Shown here: in pieces, positions 47,328 to 59,455 of the stretch
How positions within the stretch are numbered: the first letter of the stretch is position 1
Layout of the letters: each line of letters begins with the position of its first letter
Source: Rosa chinensis
Lineage: Eukaryota; Streptophyta; Magnoliopsida; Rosales; Rosaceae
DNA length: 64,000 bases
Assembly (NCBI RefSeq): GCF_002994745.2
Contig: NW_020126823.1
Location: forward strand, 248,001-312,000
Direction: 5' to 3'
The notes under the pieces: model-generated
Seen by the model: only the letters and a program-made list of their open reading frames with translations
Database searches by the model: none
What the model was told of the DNA's origin: nothing
Position numbers and translations under genes: made by a program

Positions 47328-49868
47328 TTAGTCCTCAGTTGTGGGCCCTGAGGGGTACATCCCAATTGTGTCCACAAATGCCTCATAATAAGGCTTAGAC
47401 GATGGCCATTTACCTTGAACTCACTTCCAGTTGCAGGGCTCCTTATCTGTATGACCATGAGAAAAACGTTAGTAACTATAAAAGGACCAACCCATCTAGA
47501 ACGTAATTACCAGGGAAAGCTTTAATCGAGAATGAAATAAAGAACTTTTGACCAATTACAAAGCCTTTCCACGAATCATTTATCATGAAAGCCTTTGTCT
47601 TTTCCTTGTAATCCGAGCACTATCATAGGCATCATTTCGAATTTCCTCAGCTCATTGAGTTGCAACTTCTATGAAGTCCAGCTTCATCAAGTCCATGTTG
47701 AACGTTCTAATTGCCCACCATGCTCTATGCTCCAATTCCACAGGTAAGTGGCACGCTTTTCCATACACCAACCGAAATGGAGACATCCTATTGGCGTCTT
47801 AAAGGCAGTCCTATACGCCACATGCATCCTCCAGCGTTGGCTCCAATCCTTCCTTGAAGGTCCCACGTTTTCTCAAGTATCCGCTTTATTTCCCTATTTG
47901 AAACTTCTGCTTGTCCACTCGTTTGAGGATGATAAGGCGTGGAACCTATGAGTGACGTTGGTACTTCCTGAGCAAGCCTCAATGGTCTGTTGCAAAAGTG
48001 AGAACCTCCGTCACTATGATTGCTCTAGCATGCCAAACTACTAAAAATGTTAGACTTTATAAACCTCTGCAACAACTTAGAATCATTAGTTCTGGTGCTT
48101 TCGCTTCCACCCATTTAGAACATATCAACAGCTAAGGAATAGAGAAAACATTAGATGAAGGAAAGGTCCCATAAATCAATACCCCAAACATCAAAGATTT
48201 CGACAATTATCACAGGTTTTAAGCATTTGATCTTTAGGGCCTAAATTACCGGTTCTTTGGCATCTATCACATGTCATACAAAATTATATGCATCTTTAAA
48301 CAAAGTAGGCCAATAAAAACCACATTCCAACACCTTCCTAGCAGTTCTATCAGAGCCAAGTGACCACCACATTGCTTAGCATGACTAAACTCAAGTATAG
48401 CTTTCTGTTCATTATAGGCACACATCTCCTTATCAATTTATCAGGACAATATTTCCACAAGTAAGGATCATCCCAAACATATTGTCTAGCTAAAAACTTA
48501 AGTCTATCACGTGAGCACTTTGCATATGATAGGAAACGTTTTAGACACCAATATAACAATATCTGCATACCAAGGCTCACTTACCTGGATTCCGAAGAGT
48601 TGTTCATGCCGGAAACATCTCCACTAAGGGTATGGCGTCCTCTCACTCACTAGCCTACTCAAGTGGTCTGCCACAACGTTGTCAGAGCCCTTCTTATCCT
48701 TGATCTCAACATCAAACTCTTGAAGCAGAGTATCCAACGAATTAGCCTAGGTTTTGCCTCCTTCTTTGACATTAGGTACCTTAAGCTGCATGATCAGAAT
48801 AAATAATAACTTAGTACCCAATAAATAAGATCGAATTTTTCTAAGGCAAAAACAACAGCTAAGAGTTCTTTTCAGTTGTAGAATAATGAGTTGAGCATCA
48901 TTGAGGGTTCTTGACGCATAGTAGATGGCATAAGGCTTCTTGTCCTTCCTTTGGCCTAGCACGGCCCCAATGGCATAATCTGAGGCATCACACATGATCT
49001 CAAAGGGAGAGACCAATCTGGAGGAAGCATGATAGGAGCAGACGTCAGAAGCTCCTTTAAAGCATTGAATGCATCCTTGCAATCCTCCTGAACTCAAACG
49101 CCACTTCCTTTTGAAGTAGACGACATAGGGGCCTAGAAATCTTGGAAAAGTCCTTGATAAAGCGCCTGTAGAAACCTGCATGTCCAAGAAAAGAACGGAC
49201 CTCCCTCACACTTGTGGGGTATGGTAAGTATCTAACAAGATCTACTTTAGCTTTGTCTACTTCAATTCCACGTTTAGAGATAATATGCCCTAAAACTATT
49301 CCTTGTTTAACCATAAAGTGACATTTTTCCCAATTTAAAACAAGGTTAGTTTGTTCACAACGTTCAAGTATCAATTCTAAATTACTTAAGCAATTTTCGA
49401 AATCTTTACCAAAGACAGAAAAGTCATCCATAAAAACCTCAATAATTTTCTCAATAAAATCAGAGAAGATACTTACCATGCACCTTTGAAACGTACCTGG
49501 GGCGTTACATAGTCCGAATGGCATTCTCTGTAGGCAAACGTTCCAAAAGGACAAGTGAAGGTCGTTTTCTCTTGATCCTCATGAGCAATGGCGATTTGAT
49601 TGTAACCAGAATATCCATCCAAGAAGCAATAGAACTCGTGACCTGCTAACCTCTCAAGCATCTGATCAATGAATGGCAAAGGGAAGTGATCCTTCCTAGT
49701 AGTGGCGTTGAGCTTCCTATAGTCTATGCAAACTCGATGTCCAGTCACCGTTCTCTGAGGCACTAACTCATTCTCTGCATTCTTCACAACAGTTATCCCA
49801 GACTTTTTTGGCACAACCTGAACTGGTGAAACCCACTTAGAGTCCGAGATAGGTATATGACGCCACAA
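47328..49868 (-). pseudogene. Ath2 reverse transcriptase (3' part), RNase H and integrase, heavily frameshifted
   Basis: Order on the minus strand: RT (49473-49868: VPKKSGITVVKNAENELVPQ, CFLDGYSGYNQIAIAHEDQE; 49057-49554: EVFMDDFSVFGKDF with the catalytic DD), RNase H (48747-49187: [20 protein letters not shown]), integrase zinc-module region (48350-48580), and core end with [17 protein letters not shown] (47788-47982). The stop is at 47328-47330 after TTED. At least six frame changes separate these pieces, mostly one-base losses relative to Ath3 and Ath9. The same genes are intact in closely related copies, so part of the damage may be sequencing error. Confidence 0.85.
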
Positions 49869-52057
49869 TCAAGGAGTTTGATAACCTCCTTCTTCACAAC
49901 CTCCATCATGGGTGGATTCAAACGTCTTTGAGCCTCCCTTGTTGGCTTGGCTCCCTCCTCAAGCAAAATCCGATGCACACAAGTAGTAGGGCTAATTCCC
50001 CTGATATCCGCTAAGGTCCAACCAATCGCAGTCTTGTGTTTCTTAAGCATCTCCACAAGTCTATCCTCTTGAGTAGACGTCAATGATGAGGATATGATCA
50101 CAGGTAACGTCTCTTTATCTCCCAAGTAAACATACTTCAAATGATCTGGCAATGGCTTAAGTTCTAGGGTAGGTGCCTGAATCACTGAAGGTAGAGGTTT
50201 ATTAGTAGAGATGGGAAGTGAAAAAGAAGGATTTGACTTACCTACAAAGGACGTTGCCTCAAGAGAAGCAACGTTTTCTAGGTGGATGGATTCATAAGAA
50301 TCCGTGAGGTCTTCCTTAGGTATGGTGGCACCATCTTCCATGAAACCAACACCACTTGCAATGGTTGAGACCATGGTATCCTCCTCCATTATTTCCATGA
50401 ATTTCTGCGCAAGATCATCAAGTATATCAATAGAAAAACATGATTGAAAGTCACTTAATGGATACCTCATGGCTTCGAAAATGTTGAAGCCAACAACTTC
50501 TCCATCAAATTCCATTGACAAGGTGCCAGAATACACATCAATTTTGGTCCTAGCCGTCCTCATGAATGGACGACCTAGCAAAAGTGGCGTTGACTTGGGA
50601 GAGGGTTCCTCCATTTCTAGGACGTAAAAATCAGCTGGGAAGATTAGCTCACCCACCTGCACAAGTACATCCTCAACTAACCCCTTAGGGTATGCATTAG
50701 ATCGATCTGCCAATTGAATAATAACATTATCATGTTTAAGTTCACCTAGACCTAGAGATGCATAAATAGAATATGGCATAACATTTATAGAAGCACCTAA
50801 GTCTAGCATGGCATTTTCGAATCTAGTGGTTCCAATAACACAAGGGATAGAAAAACTCCCTGGATCCTTACACTTTTCAGGCATTTTGCGTTGAAGCACA
50901 GCTGAGACATTCTCACTTACCTTCACCACTTCTTTCTCACGGTTCTGTCTCCTTGTGGTGCAAAGTTCCTTCAAAAATTTGGCATACTTAGGAATTTGCT
51001 TAATGGCCTCAAGGAGAGGAATGTTGATTTGCACTTTCTTAAAAGTTTCCAAGATGGCCTTTTCGGCTTCATCCTTCTTGGACTTAGCATATCTGCTTGG
51101 GAAAGGCAAAGGAGAAGAAGATGGATTAGTAATAACCGAATTGAAAGAGTTAGAAACTTGTCCTTTAGGTTTCGGTTCTGCAGTAGGAGGTGTCACATGA
51201 GCCTTAGACGTTGCAGGGTCATCCTCCTCCTCTAAAATGGACGTTGAGATCTTTTTGGGAGGCGTTGGAGGATCTACAAGGGTCTTACCACTCCTTGTAG
51301 TGACGACTTTGGCTTGCTCAAAGTGAGGATTTGGGATGGTACCACTTGGTAGCTTACCTTGCTCATGAAACTTACCCATAAACTCCACAACTTGACTCAT
51401 TTGCTTCTTCATCTCATTCACATCCGTAGATATAGCATTGATTTGATTCCCATGATGAGTTTGACCTGCAATTAAAGCTTGAGTAGACTTAGTTAGAGTT
51501 CGGATTAATTCATCATTCGAAGAAGAAGAAGAAGCATTTGAATTAAAATTTGAATTGAAAGGAGTAGGGTTAGGAGGTTGAGGCTTTTGATAAAAGCCTT
51601 GAGGACGTTGTTGGAACCCTTGAGGTGCACTTTGAACGTTGTCATTGTCCTTCCAACGAAAATTGGGGTGATCCCTCCATCCAGGATTGTAGGTATTCGA
51701 GTAAGGATCATTCCTAGGACGTTGGTACCCTTGTTGGAAACCTATGGCGTTAACACCTTCCTGTCCTCCACTTTCCATGAGTTGAGGGCATTGATCAGAC
51801 ACATGCCCTTGCATAGAACAAACTCCACACACCATGACTTGACCATGTGATCCCTGGGACACAAGAGAAGTAAGTTTGTTAATTTTATCCTCCAATTGGG
51901 CTAAAGTACTTACCTCATGGACCCTTTCACGTGTGGTGGTGGATTTGGGCCTAGAGCTTCCATATTGTTGTTGATTCAAGGCCCTATTCTCAATTAGAAC
52001 CATTCCAGCCGCAGGTTCCTTATCAACAAACGATCCACCAGAAGCTGCATCTAGCAT
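49793..52057 (-). pseudogene. Ath2 gag (C-terminal half), protease and RT N-terminus
   Basis: A long open stretch of 754 codons. In order: ENRALNQQQYGSSRPKSTTT; zinc knuckle CGVCSMQGHVSDQC (about residues 80-93); NPGWRDHPNFRWKDN; poly-Ser; KLPSGTIPNPHFEQAKV; protease with DLGASINVMPYSIYAS and LLLGRPFMRTARTKIDVYSG; then RT from ISPTTCVHRILLEEGAKPTR to LLDCGVIYL, where a frameshift ends it. The Met at 52057 is internal; gag begins at 52865. It is about 98% alike in protein to Ath9 (60415-63810). Confidence 0.88.
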
Positions 52058-52112
52058 GTCTCTTCCAAGTTGGTGAGCCCATCATAAAAACAAGTGAGCA
52101 AGGTCTCATCCT

Positions 52113-52865
52113 TCATGCCATGTTGAGGCATTGAGTGGTGAGAGACTTGAACCTTTCATAGTAATCTGCATAGGACTCATCTTGCCCTTGTTGAATTCCA
52201 CTTATCTTTTTCCTTAACATGATGATGCGAGATGTAGGAAAATACTTCTCAAGAAACGCCTTCATCATATCAGCCCAAGATGTAATCCGTCCACTTGGCA
52301 ACTCATAAAGCCATTGCTTTGCCTTGTCAGCCAACGAAAATGGGAAGGCTTTTAACTTCAAAATATGCTCATCAGCTCCCTGAGGCTTCATGCTAGTGCA
52401 GATGAACTGAAATTCCATCAAGTGGTTGTTGGGATCTTCCATAGAGAGTCCATGGAATGTAGGAAGACGATGAAGTAGCCCAGACTTCAACTCAAAATCA
52501 GCTGTTAATCCCTCAGCTGCAGCAGGGTAGGTTATGCAGGTTGGCACTCCACCAGGTGGAATGACAGATGTAGAGAGTTGCCTGATGGTGAGAGCCATTG
52601 GTGGTGGTGGTGGTGGGACGACTAAGAGTGCACGAGGTGATGGAGGTGGCGTTTGGTGTGGTGATGGGTTAACTGAAGTGTCAGAAACTTCTGATCCTCC
52701 CTCTACTCTATTCCCTTCACTATCTAATTGAAGCTCACGGAATTGAAGAGGTGTGGTCACTGGAACGTCAAATATGTCTGAGTTCTTCTTCAATCTCTCA
52801 AGTCTATCTTTGATGACGTGAAGAGGCGTTTTGGTGTACTTAGGTGGTTCAGATGGTCCAGACAT
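52113..52865 (-). pseudogene. Ath2 gag N-terminal half
   Basis: Begins MSGPSEPPKYTKTPLHVIKD at ATG 52865. A Ser/Pro-rich segment with PPPSPRALLVVPPPPPP (about residues 72-92) is followed by the capsid-like core: LSTSVIPPGGVPTCI, HRLPTFHGLSMEDPNNHLME, GADEHILKLKAFPFSLADKA and WADMMKAFLEKYFPTSRIIM. The frame ends at 52113 by a one-base loss; in Ath9 the same frame runs on. An overlapping six-codon ORF starts four bases upstream (52869). The start is chosen on conservation with Ath9 and by analogy with Ath1 and Ath3. Confidence 0.88.
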
Positions 52866-52869
52866 TCAT

Positions 52870-53822
52870 TGATCCTGTTATAGAATGAAAGAATATAGTT
52901 AGTAAGATATAAACAAGACGTGGACCAAGGTACACACATCAAAAACGTCACATATAAACAAGTATACACAAGGCCAACGAAAATTGATAGTGGTTAGTTA
53001 CAATCTTCTACAATTTTCGAATTAATCAATTTCAATAAGAGTTTTGCAAGTCAAGGTTTGGACGTGCGGCCCAGAGATTCTAATGTTAATACAAGTCTCC
53101 CCCCTTTATCTTTTGGTAACTCTTTTGGCACAGAGCCAGGTAGTAGAGGAACGATTTTGGCGGAGCTACTCCCACATAGTGGTTTTGGCCCTCTTGTAAG
53201 CACTTCTCGTATCCAATCAACCTAGACACCCTGTGTTACTAAGGTGCGCCGCAGAGATAAAAGGAGTTGCTTGACAAGTATTAATAAAAGAACTCTCACC
53301 TATTCCGTTATGACTCACATCCTTCTTACCAAAACCAATTCTTTCAAAAATTGTCTAAGTGTATGACTTCAATAAGACATAATGAACCATTGTTTTGGAC
53401 GTGCGGCCCAAGTCCTTGCCTCTACACATATTTCTTCTCAAATCCTTTGGGCAACCTTACTGAAATGGCCAGTGCGGGGGAGGACGAACACGAGAGGTAG
53501 AAACCATTTTGGCACAAGCTACTCCCACATAGTGGTTTAGGCTCGTTTGATTGCACTTCTGGATTCAAAACCCATCATGGACGTTGTCCCCTTCCTAGTC
53601 ACCATTTCACATAGGCTATACTTACTTAGATAAGAAAAGGCCTAAGTGCAAGACATTTTCAAGTGTTAATAAAAGCCGCCCTCAACCTTAAAAGACCTGA
53701 ATCAGGTGCTAATAAGGGGTTAAGGCTAGTATCAACAAACGAGACTTCACCTATTCCATAATAGTTCAAAATCCCTTACCAAAATCATACCTTAGTGGCA
53801 TTTTCATCACATGAAGACTTTT
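52870..53822 (-). other. Ath2 5' leader
   Basis: About 950 bp, non-coding, with two related modules (about 53085-53290 and 53380-53770), each holding CCACATAGTGG (53172-53182 and 53525-53535). It is nearly the mirror image of 59456-60414. Confidence 0.75.
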
Positions 53823-53843
53823 CAATCCCCGGCAACGGCGCCA
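53823..53843 (-). promoter_or_regulatory. Ath2 primer-binding site (tRNA-Asp)
   Basis: On the minus strand it begins TGGCGCCGTTGCCGGGGATT, 19 or more bases complementary to the tRNA-Asp 3' end, five bases from the LTR. Confidence 0.9.
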
Positions 53844-53848
53844 AAAAT

Positions 53849-54480
53849 TGATACGTGCAAAGCATCGCCAATTTAAACCCTGAAAATATCATCATTAGTA
53901 TAGAGCAAATAGGGTATCGAACAAACCGGGGATTGAGGGTGCTAACATGTGAGAAACAAATTAAAGAATAGAATATACAATTCTACGAAAAATTACAAAT
54001 TTACAAGTACAAACATGCATAAATTTCGAACAACAAAAGAAACAACAAAGAGTTAGAGAGCATACATACATTCACACGAATTTAGAGAGCAAGGAATGAG
54101 AGAATAACAAAAATATACAAGTATATATATAGGCATGGACGAAAATAAGAGAGAAAACAAGTTAGAAAAGGTTTAGAAATCCTACTCCTATTTATACACA
54201 ATTTACAAGTCCATATCACATTGGGAATCCATATACAACAAGGATTACTAATTATATACTAATTAGGATTACTTAATTACTAAGAAAACAAATTATTGAC
54301 CAAGTCAAACATTAAATCCTAAGTCAAAACTAACTCTAACTACTTTCCCTAAAATTTAGGAACCTATCCCTTAAATTAAGGAGACCTAACAAACTCATAA
54401 CAAACTACCAAATTAATTCCTAGAAAACACTAACACATATTTACTATTCACGGAGACACTATTCACGAAATTAAAAACAT

Positions 54481-54512
<32 letters not shown>

Positions 54513-56545
54513 ATTATTTATATGAACATGCTACCTAAAAATTCTAAGTTAATTTTATTTATTTACAAAAACAAGAAAACATAAAGATGGGGGGGTTTTT
54601 GAAGATTAAACTATGAATTTTACGAAAACAAGTAAAAGATTAAAAACGTTTTATTTACATAGGTGGGAAAAGAAAGATTTTTGGAAAACAATTCATCAAG
54701 AACAATTCAAGAACAACATATTCATGCATCCCTTAATCTTGTTAATTACCATGGAAAGATATCAACCAAGAAACAAAGTTACAAGCGCCCAATGTCCCTT
54801 ATATGACTTCCCTTTACACAATTGATCGACGAAGCGCCAAACCAACATATTCCAAATGCAAGTATCACACAATCGAAGCGACTCATAATCTCATGCATTC
54901 AAATCATTAAGAGCAAGTGAAAGTTTAGTCAATAAACATGCAAATTCAAGTACTCGAAGCGAATCTTTTCATTACATGCATAATCTGATCTCGACCTTTG
55001 TCCAAAGCCTTTACTACTATATTGAATTAGGGTCACGAAGCGTTTAACCTAATTACTAGCTCCAATTACATGCAATCATCCTAAGTTGCAACCAAAGAAC
55101 AAGAACACATAAAAGTTATCTATAAAACAAAACCAGATTATCAATCCATATTTCGGCAATGAATCAAGATCAAGAACACACAAACACATCAATCATAGAA
55201 AAGAACATCCAAATCGCATCCAAAAATCAGAAAGTTATCTCATGGTTTCGGTTTTACACAAAGAAAAACAAAAACAGAATTTATATCAAACAAGTTACAA
55301 AACCGTAAGGAAAACATGATGAAGATGGTAAGAACAACCCTTAGACACGTCCCAAGGTTCCAAAGCAGCTCCAAGGTGGTGGCACAAGGTGAAGATCACG
55401 GCAAGGATGGAGGATGGCACGGCTAGGAACTTGTAGATGCAAAAACCTGAAACTCAAGAGCAAACCGGTGAGAAACGAAATTGTGGAGAATAATGTGTCA
55501 ACCCCGAACGTCTAATACACAAGGTATATATAGTAGAACGTCTCAAGGCTCTCCCAATTCGTTTCTACTTGGTTTCTCTTAGTTCGTGTTGATTTAGGAC
55601 TTCTTTCTCTCAAAACAGATTTCCGGCAGGATTGACCTCAGTCCACTAAAACGGCCATAACTTTCTCTAGAAAATAGCTATTGATGAGCTGTAAAAAGCT
55701 CTGGAAACTAGACATCTGTAGCTTTCCAACCATATAAAGATCATAATTTTCTGAGCTTTGAGCGATTTATTGCACTCCGTTGAAGTTGACTGATCTGCAC
55801 AGGCAGATTTCCGAATCTGTAATGGATTTGACTTTTAATGCACAAGTTGAGTCCAATTCGGTTTCCTTCACATCACATGCCTCTCACATGCCTTCCACGC
55901 CTATTCTGAAGTAGAAACGTCAAGAACTCCCTAGAACCTTCAAGAATCTCACGGCAATTCCAATCCTTACTCAACAAGAAGTCCAAATTCCACATTGCTT
56001 TGAAATCCGAATTCCTTGTTGCTTCCTCTTCCATGTGCACGGCATATGATCTTCTTGAGACTTCCAGATGCTTCTTGTACATTCCATAGCTCTCCTAGTA
56101 TGAGTAGAACTCCATATGCAAGTAGGTTTCCTAGTTGAATACAAACTTCTTTTCTGCGATTCTTCTACACTCTTCCGGAACCTTCTTGAGTAATCCTTAT
56201 CCAACAGGGACTCCTTGTCACACTAGGATTCCTTATCTGAGTAGAATTGGGTTTCCCTGTTCAAGTAGAACTTCTAATTTCCGCGACTTAAGAGCTTGAA
56301 TCCAAGTCAGCTTCTGATTCCTACTCCAACTAGGATTCCTTTTCCTAGTCAAACTGGGAAAACTTCCATTTCTTCATTTCTTTCCATTTCTGCGCCACTT
56401 GTGCCTTCCTTAGCCATTTTTGGACTTTGAGACTCCATTTTCACCTGTAAAACACTAACTAAGTTAAATTGATCAAGATAAAGGAAGTATCTTAGCAAAA
56501 TATAGGGTTTAAACATTATAAATGTCGCATTTTATGCTCCTATCA
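53849..56545 (-). repeat. Ath2 5' LTR
   Basis: 2697 bp. TATA-like TATATATA at 55525-55532; the U5 complement of the PBS region, CCGGGGATTGA on the plus strand, is at 53926-53936. Bounded by PBS and cctag. Confidence 0.92.
55525..55532 (-). promoter_or_regulatory. TATA box in Ath2 5' LTR
   Basis: TATATATA in the context CTACTATATATACCTTG on the minus strand; the same position in the 3' LTR and in LTR8 (about 38550). Confidence 0.55.
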
Positions 56546-57664
56546 CCTAGCAAAGAAATCAAATAAGGATAAGGTACCTTCCACTCCGACATTCTGCTGA
56601 CCAATAGCAAACACCCTTGCATTTCCCGGAGGTAGATGCCTCTGCTGATTTCCTTGTCCCCTACCCTGCTGGGTACAATCCCTTGAGAAGTGCCCCGTCT
56701 GGCCACATGTGAAGCATGCCAAGTTCTTAGGTTTCTTGCAATCTCGAGCGACATGGCCCATCTCATTGCAATTGAAACACTTCGGGTTCGCCACTGGCCT
56801 ATTAGGTGCAACCCTAGCAGGTGCAGCTGCAGCCCTAGCTGGTGCCTGCTGATTAGTCCTCTGTCTCTTCCAGAATCCACCTCGATCCCCAGATGCCTTA
56901 CTGCTCCCCGCAGTTGCCTTTCCCTTTCTTTGGAAATTCCTTTCAGCCGATTCGTGTTCTTGGAGAGTCAAATTCTCTTGCTCAATGGCCATAGCCTTGA
57001 CGAAAATGAGCTCCACTGTCTTCAGTCCCAGAACAGCGACATCGCGCCGGATTGAAGCATTCAGTCCCCACTGAAACTTCATAGCTAAGCTCTCAGCATC
57101 CATCTGCCTCACAAAGCGATACAACCTTGAGAACTCAGCTTCATACTCCCTCACACTCTTAGTCCCTTGGACTAACGAGATGAATTCCCTTTCCATCTGC
57201 TCCCTCACTGAAGGCGGAAAGTACTTCTTCCTGAACAGTTCCACAAACTCATTCCAGGTCATGGTGGACACGTCCATCACCCTCTGTGTGCCATTCCACC
57301 AAACCCGTGCATCGCCTTGGAGCATAAACGTGGAAATCTTCCTCTTCTCAATGTCGTCACAGACGACCATCTCGAAGTAGGTCTTCATATTCTCAATCCA
57401 TTGGTCTGCCAACATGTGATCCGTACCTCCCTGAAATGGAACTCCTCCCAATCTCGAAATCTCCTTTGCCAACTTCGACAAACGAGTAGGATCTACAACA
57501 TTAGCAACCTCCACCACAGGTGGAACAGGCAACTCAACATTTGATGCCTCCACATCATTCTCAAACATCTCCTCAACAGGAGGAGGAATCCCGCCTCTAC
57601 CTCGGGCTCTACCTCTGCCTCTGGGTCTACCTCGACCCCTAGCTCTGCCTCCTCGAGGGTCCAT
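56546..57664 (-). CDS. ChrB gag, 3' end cut by Ath2
   Basis: A frame of 373 codons from ATG 57664: an RG-rich basic N-terminus (GGRARGRGRPRGRGRARGRG), the gag core (LSKLAKEISRLGGVPFQGGT through KYFPPSVREQMEREFISLVQ, about residues 68-165), and two CCHC knuckles CFNCNEMGHVARDC and CFTCGQTGHFSRDC (about 295-335). The frame stays open to IGQQNVGVEGTLSLFDFFAR just before the protease, where Ath2 is inserted at 56545. It binds and packages element RNA. The frame is intact here, unlike the ChrA copy at 16890-17979. Confidence 0.88.
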
Positions 57665-58018
57665 CACCTAAGGAGTATAACAACATGTGGTTAATACATG
57701 TATAACTCTCAAACACAAGTATAAGTCAACGCTATGACTCAATCAACCACAATGCTACGTCAAGGATACAATTCCATCCCCTACGTAAATCTTGAGTTAG
57801 ACTAAAGGTCATCATTCCTTAAAAGTCTTTAACTCATAGAAGCTACATCTAGCTCCTACACTTCATCTCCTAAGCCGACACTACCCTGACGACTCACATC
57901 CTACCGTTCATTACATACCCAATGACTATATCAATACCGAAGAGCATATGATGGGGATCCGCTGCAGACGGGCCATCACTCGAGGAGTATTGATTGTGTC
58001 ACCAAATATGTACCTTAC
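57665..58018 (-). other. ChrB leader
   Basis: About 350 bp between PBS and gag start; no gene seen. Confidence 0.75.
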
Positions 58019-58030
58019 GCTCTGATACCA
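58019..58030 (-). promoter_or_regulatory. ChrB primer-binding site (initiator tRNA-Met)
   Basis: TGGTATCAGAGC on the minus strand, complementary to the 3' end of plant initiator tRNA-Met (GCTCTGATACCA), three bases from the LTR end. This is the standard PBS of plant chromoviruses. Confidence 0.9.
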
Positions 58031-58033
58031 ATC

Positions 58034-59093
58034 TGTCACGCCCCTGATTTTTACAACAATAAAAATCGATATATATAATCCCATAATTATACATGCGTGA
58101 ATATTCAGTCATCAATACAAATACCTGGAACATCTTTCCCTTAAACAAGTACTTACTGATACACTGAATCATCCAAGATAACATACACTCGCTCCACAGA
58201 GTTATATATTATACAAATTTACGAATTTAATTGTCATCACAATAAAACGTAAATGCTCCTCAGAGCTTACTGCATAGCGGAAGTCATATATTGGCAAAGC
58301 CAACAAAAATTGCTTCCTACCCGTTCTGCTGCCAACAAGCTCCTTCAGCTTCAGCCACGATTTTCCTGACCTGCAGGATTAGCCCCTACACCATATACAA
58401 TGGTGCACCGGGGTTGCCAAACAACAAACCCGGTAAGCTTCTTCAAGCTCGTATGAGTAACTCATGAACATCAATCAACAACTCACATCAATCTACTTAA
58501 GGAAACATGCAGCCATGATTCCTTCTAACATTCCATATCCTTTCCAAAGAAAGGACAACATGAGTCACCGCTATGACCATGCTCTATTTGCTAACTTAAC
58601 CATCAAGTAGCAATTCAAGTCTCATCTAGACAATTAAAGGAGAATGCCGTCGAAACTCTCCTTTAAGCTGCATACCTATGAGTCTCAAGCAACCTCGACC
58701 GTTACTCCCATAAGCTATCATGGCAGATAAACTAGAATTCTATTGAAATTGTAACCACTCGTCCTAACCAGAACGTGATTACCTATTTCCTGCCTTGATC
58801 ACCATCTGTGATCTATCACCATCTGTGATCTGTCACCATCTGAGACATATGATTTCAGACTCCGTCTAGTCAGGGAATCAACATCAAGGTCGCCATCTGC
58901 AACCTGTCACCATCTGTGACCTATAATCTTTAGACCCCATCTGGTCTCAGCTCAACCATTTATCACCATCTGTGACTCATGATCTTCAGACCCCATCTGG
59001 TCATGAAGTCAAACATCAAGGTTACCGTCTGCAACCTGTTGCTATCTATGATCTATCACCATCTGTGACGTAAGATCTTCCTAGACCCTATCT
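58034..59093 (-). repeat. ChrB 5' LTR, truncated
   Basis: Matches 2231-3265 of the ChrA LTR. It ends at 59093 inside the minisatellite, where filler DNA begins; about two thirds of the LTR is missing. Confidence 0.9.
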
Positions 59094-59362
59094 AAACCCT
59101 GAAAAATATGATCTATCACCATCTTGATGCAAATAGATGCTATTCTATTAATCCAAGAAAACCAAAGAATTCGAAAGAAACAAAGAAAACCAAGAAAGAA
59201 ACAAAGAAAACCAAGAAAGGATGCTATTCTATTAATCCTTTATGCAAATAGATCTTCCTAGACCCTATCTAAACCCTGAAAAATATGATCTATCACCATC
59301 TTGATGCAAATAGATCCTTTAGAAGAATCGCATACTTACTTACTTAGATACTATTAATCCCT
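59094..59362. other. Scrambled filler DNA at a rearrangement junction
   Basis: Short copied pieces in a patchwork: the block from gatcttcctagaccctatct through gatgcaaatagat occurs twice (about 59074-59149 and 59250-59314), and ggatgctattctattaatcc-type pieces and aagaaaccaagaaa repeats also occur twice. Parts derive from the chromovirus LTR (gatctatcaccatct) and from the Ath2 LTR end (aaaccctgaaaaatat). No gene. Confidence 0.75.
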
Positions 59363-59455
59363 CAATCCCCGGCAACGGCGCCAAAAATTGATACGTGCAA
59401 AGCATCGCCAATTTAAACCCTGAAAAATATCATCATTAGTATAGAGCAAATAGGG
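59363..59455 (-). other. Flipped PBS/U5 piece of an Ath2-type element
   Basis: A 93-bp minus-strand segment with the tRNA-Asp PBS (59363-59383) and the last ~67 bases of an Ath2 LTR, directly adjoining plus-strand leader that starts right after where a PBS should be (gattgaacagtcttcatg). Confidence 0.8.

Larger units (their letters stand above)
42315..56545 (-). mobile_element. Ath2: complete Athila-like LTR retrotransposon
   Basis: 14231 bp on the minus strand with 5' LTR 53849-56545, tRNA-Asp PBS 53823-53843, leader, gag-pol 52865-47328, 3' non-coding region, PPT 44908-44922, 3' LTR 42315-44907, and a 5-bp duplication cctag. The LTR ends are TGATAGGAGC...GCACGTATCA. Domain content is full (gag, PR, RT, RNase H, IN), but frameshifts cluster in 47.3-49.9 kb. 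Confidence 0.93.
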
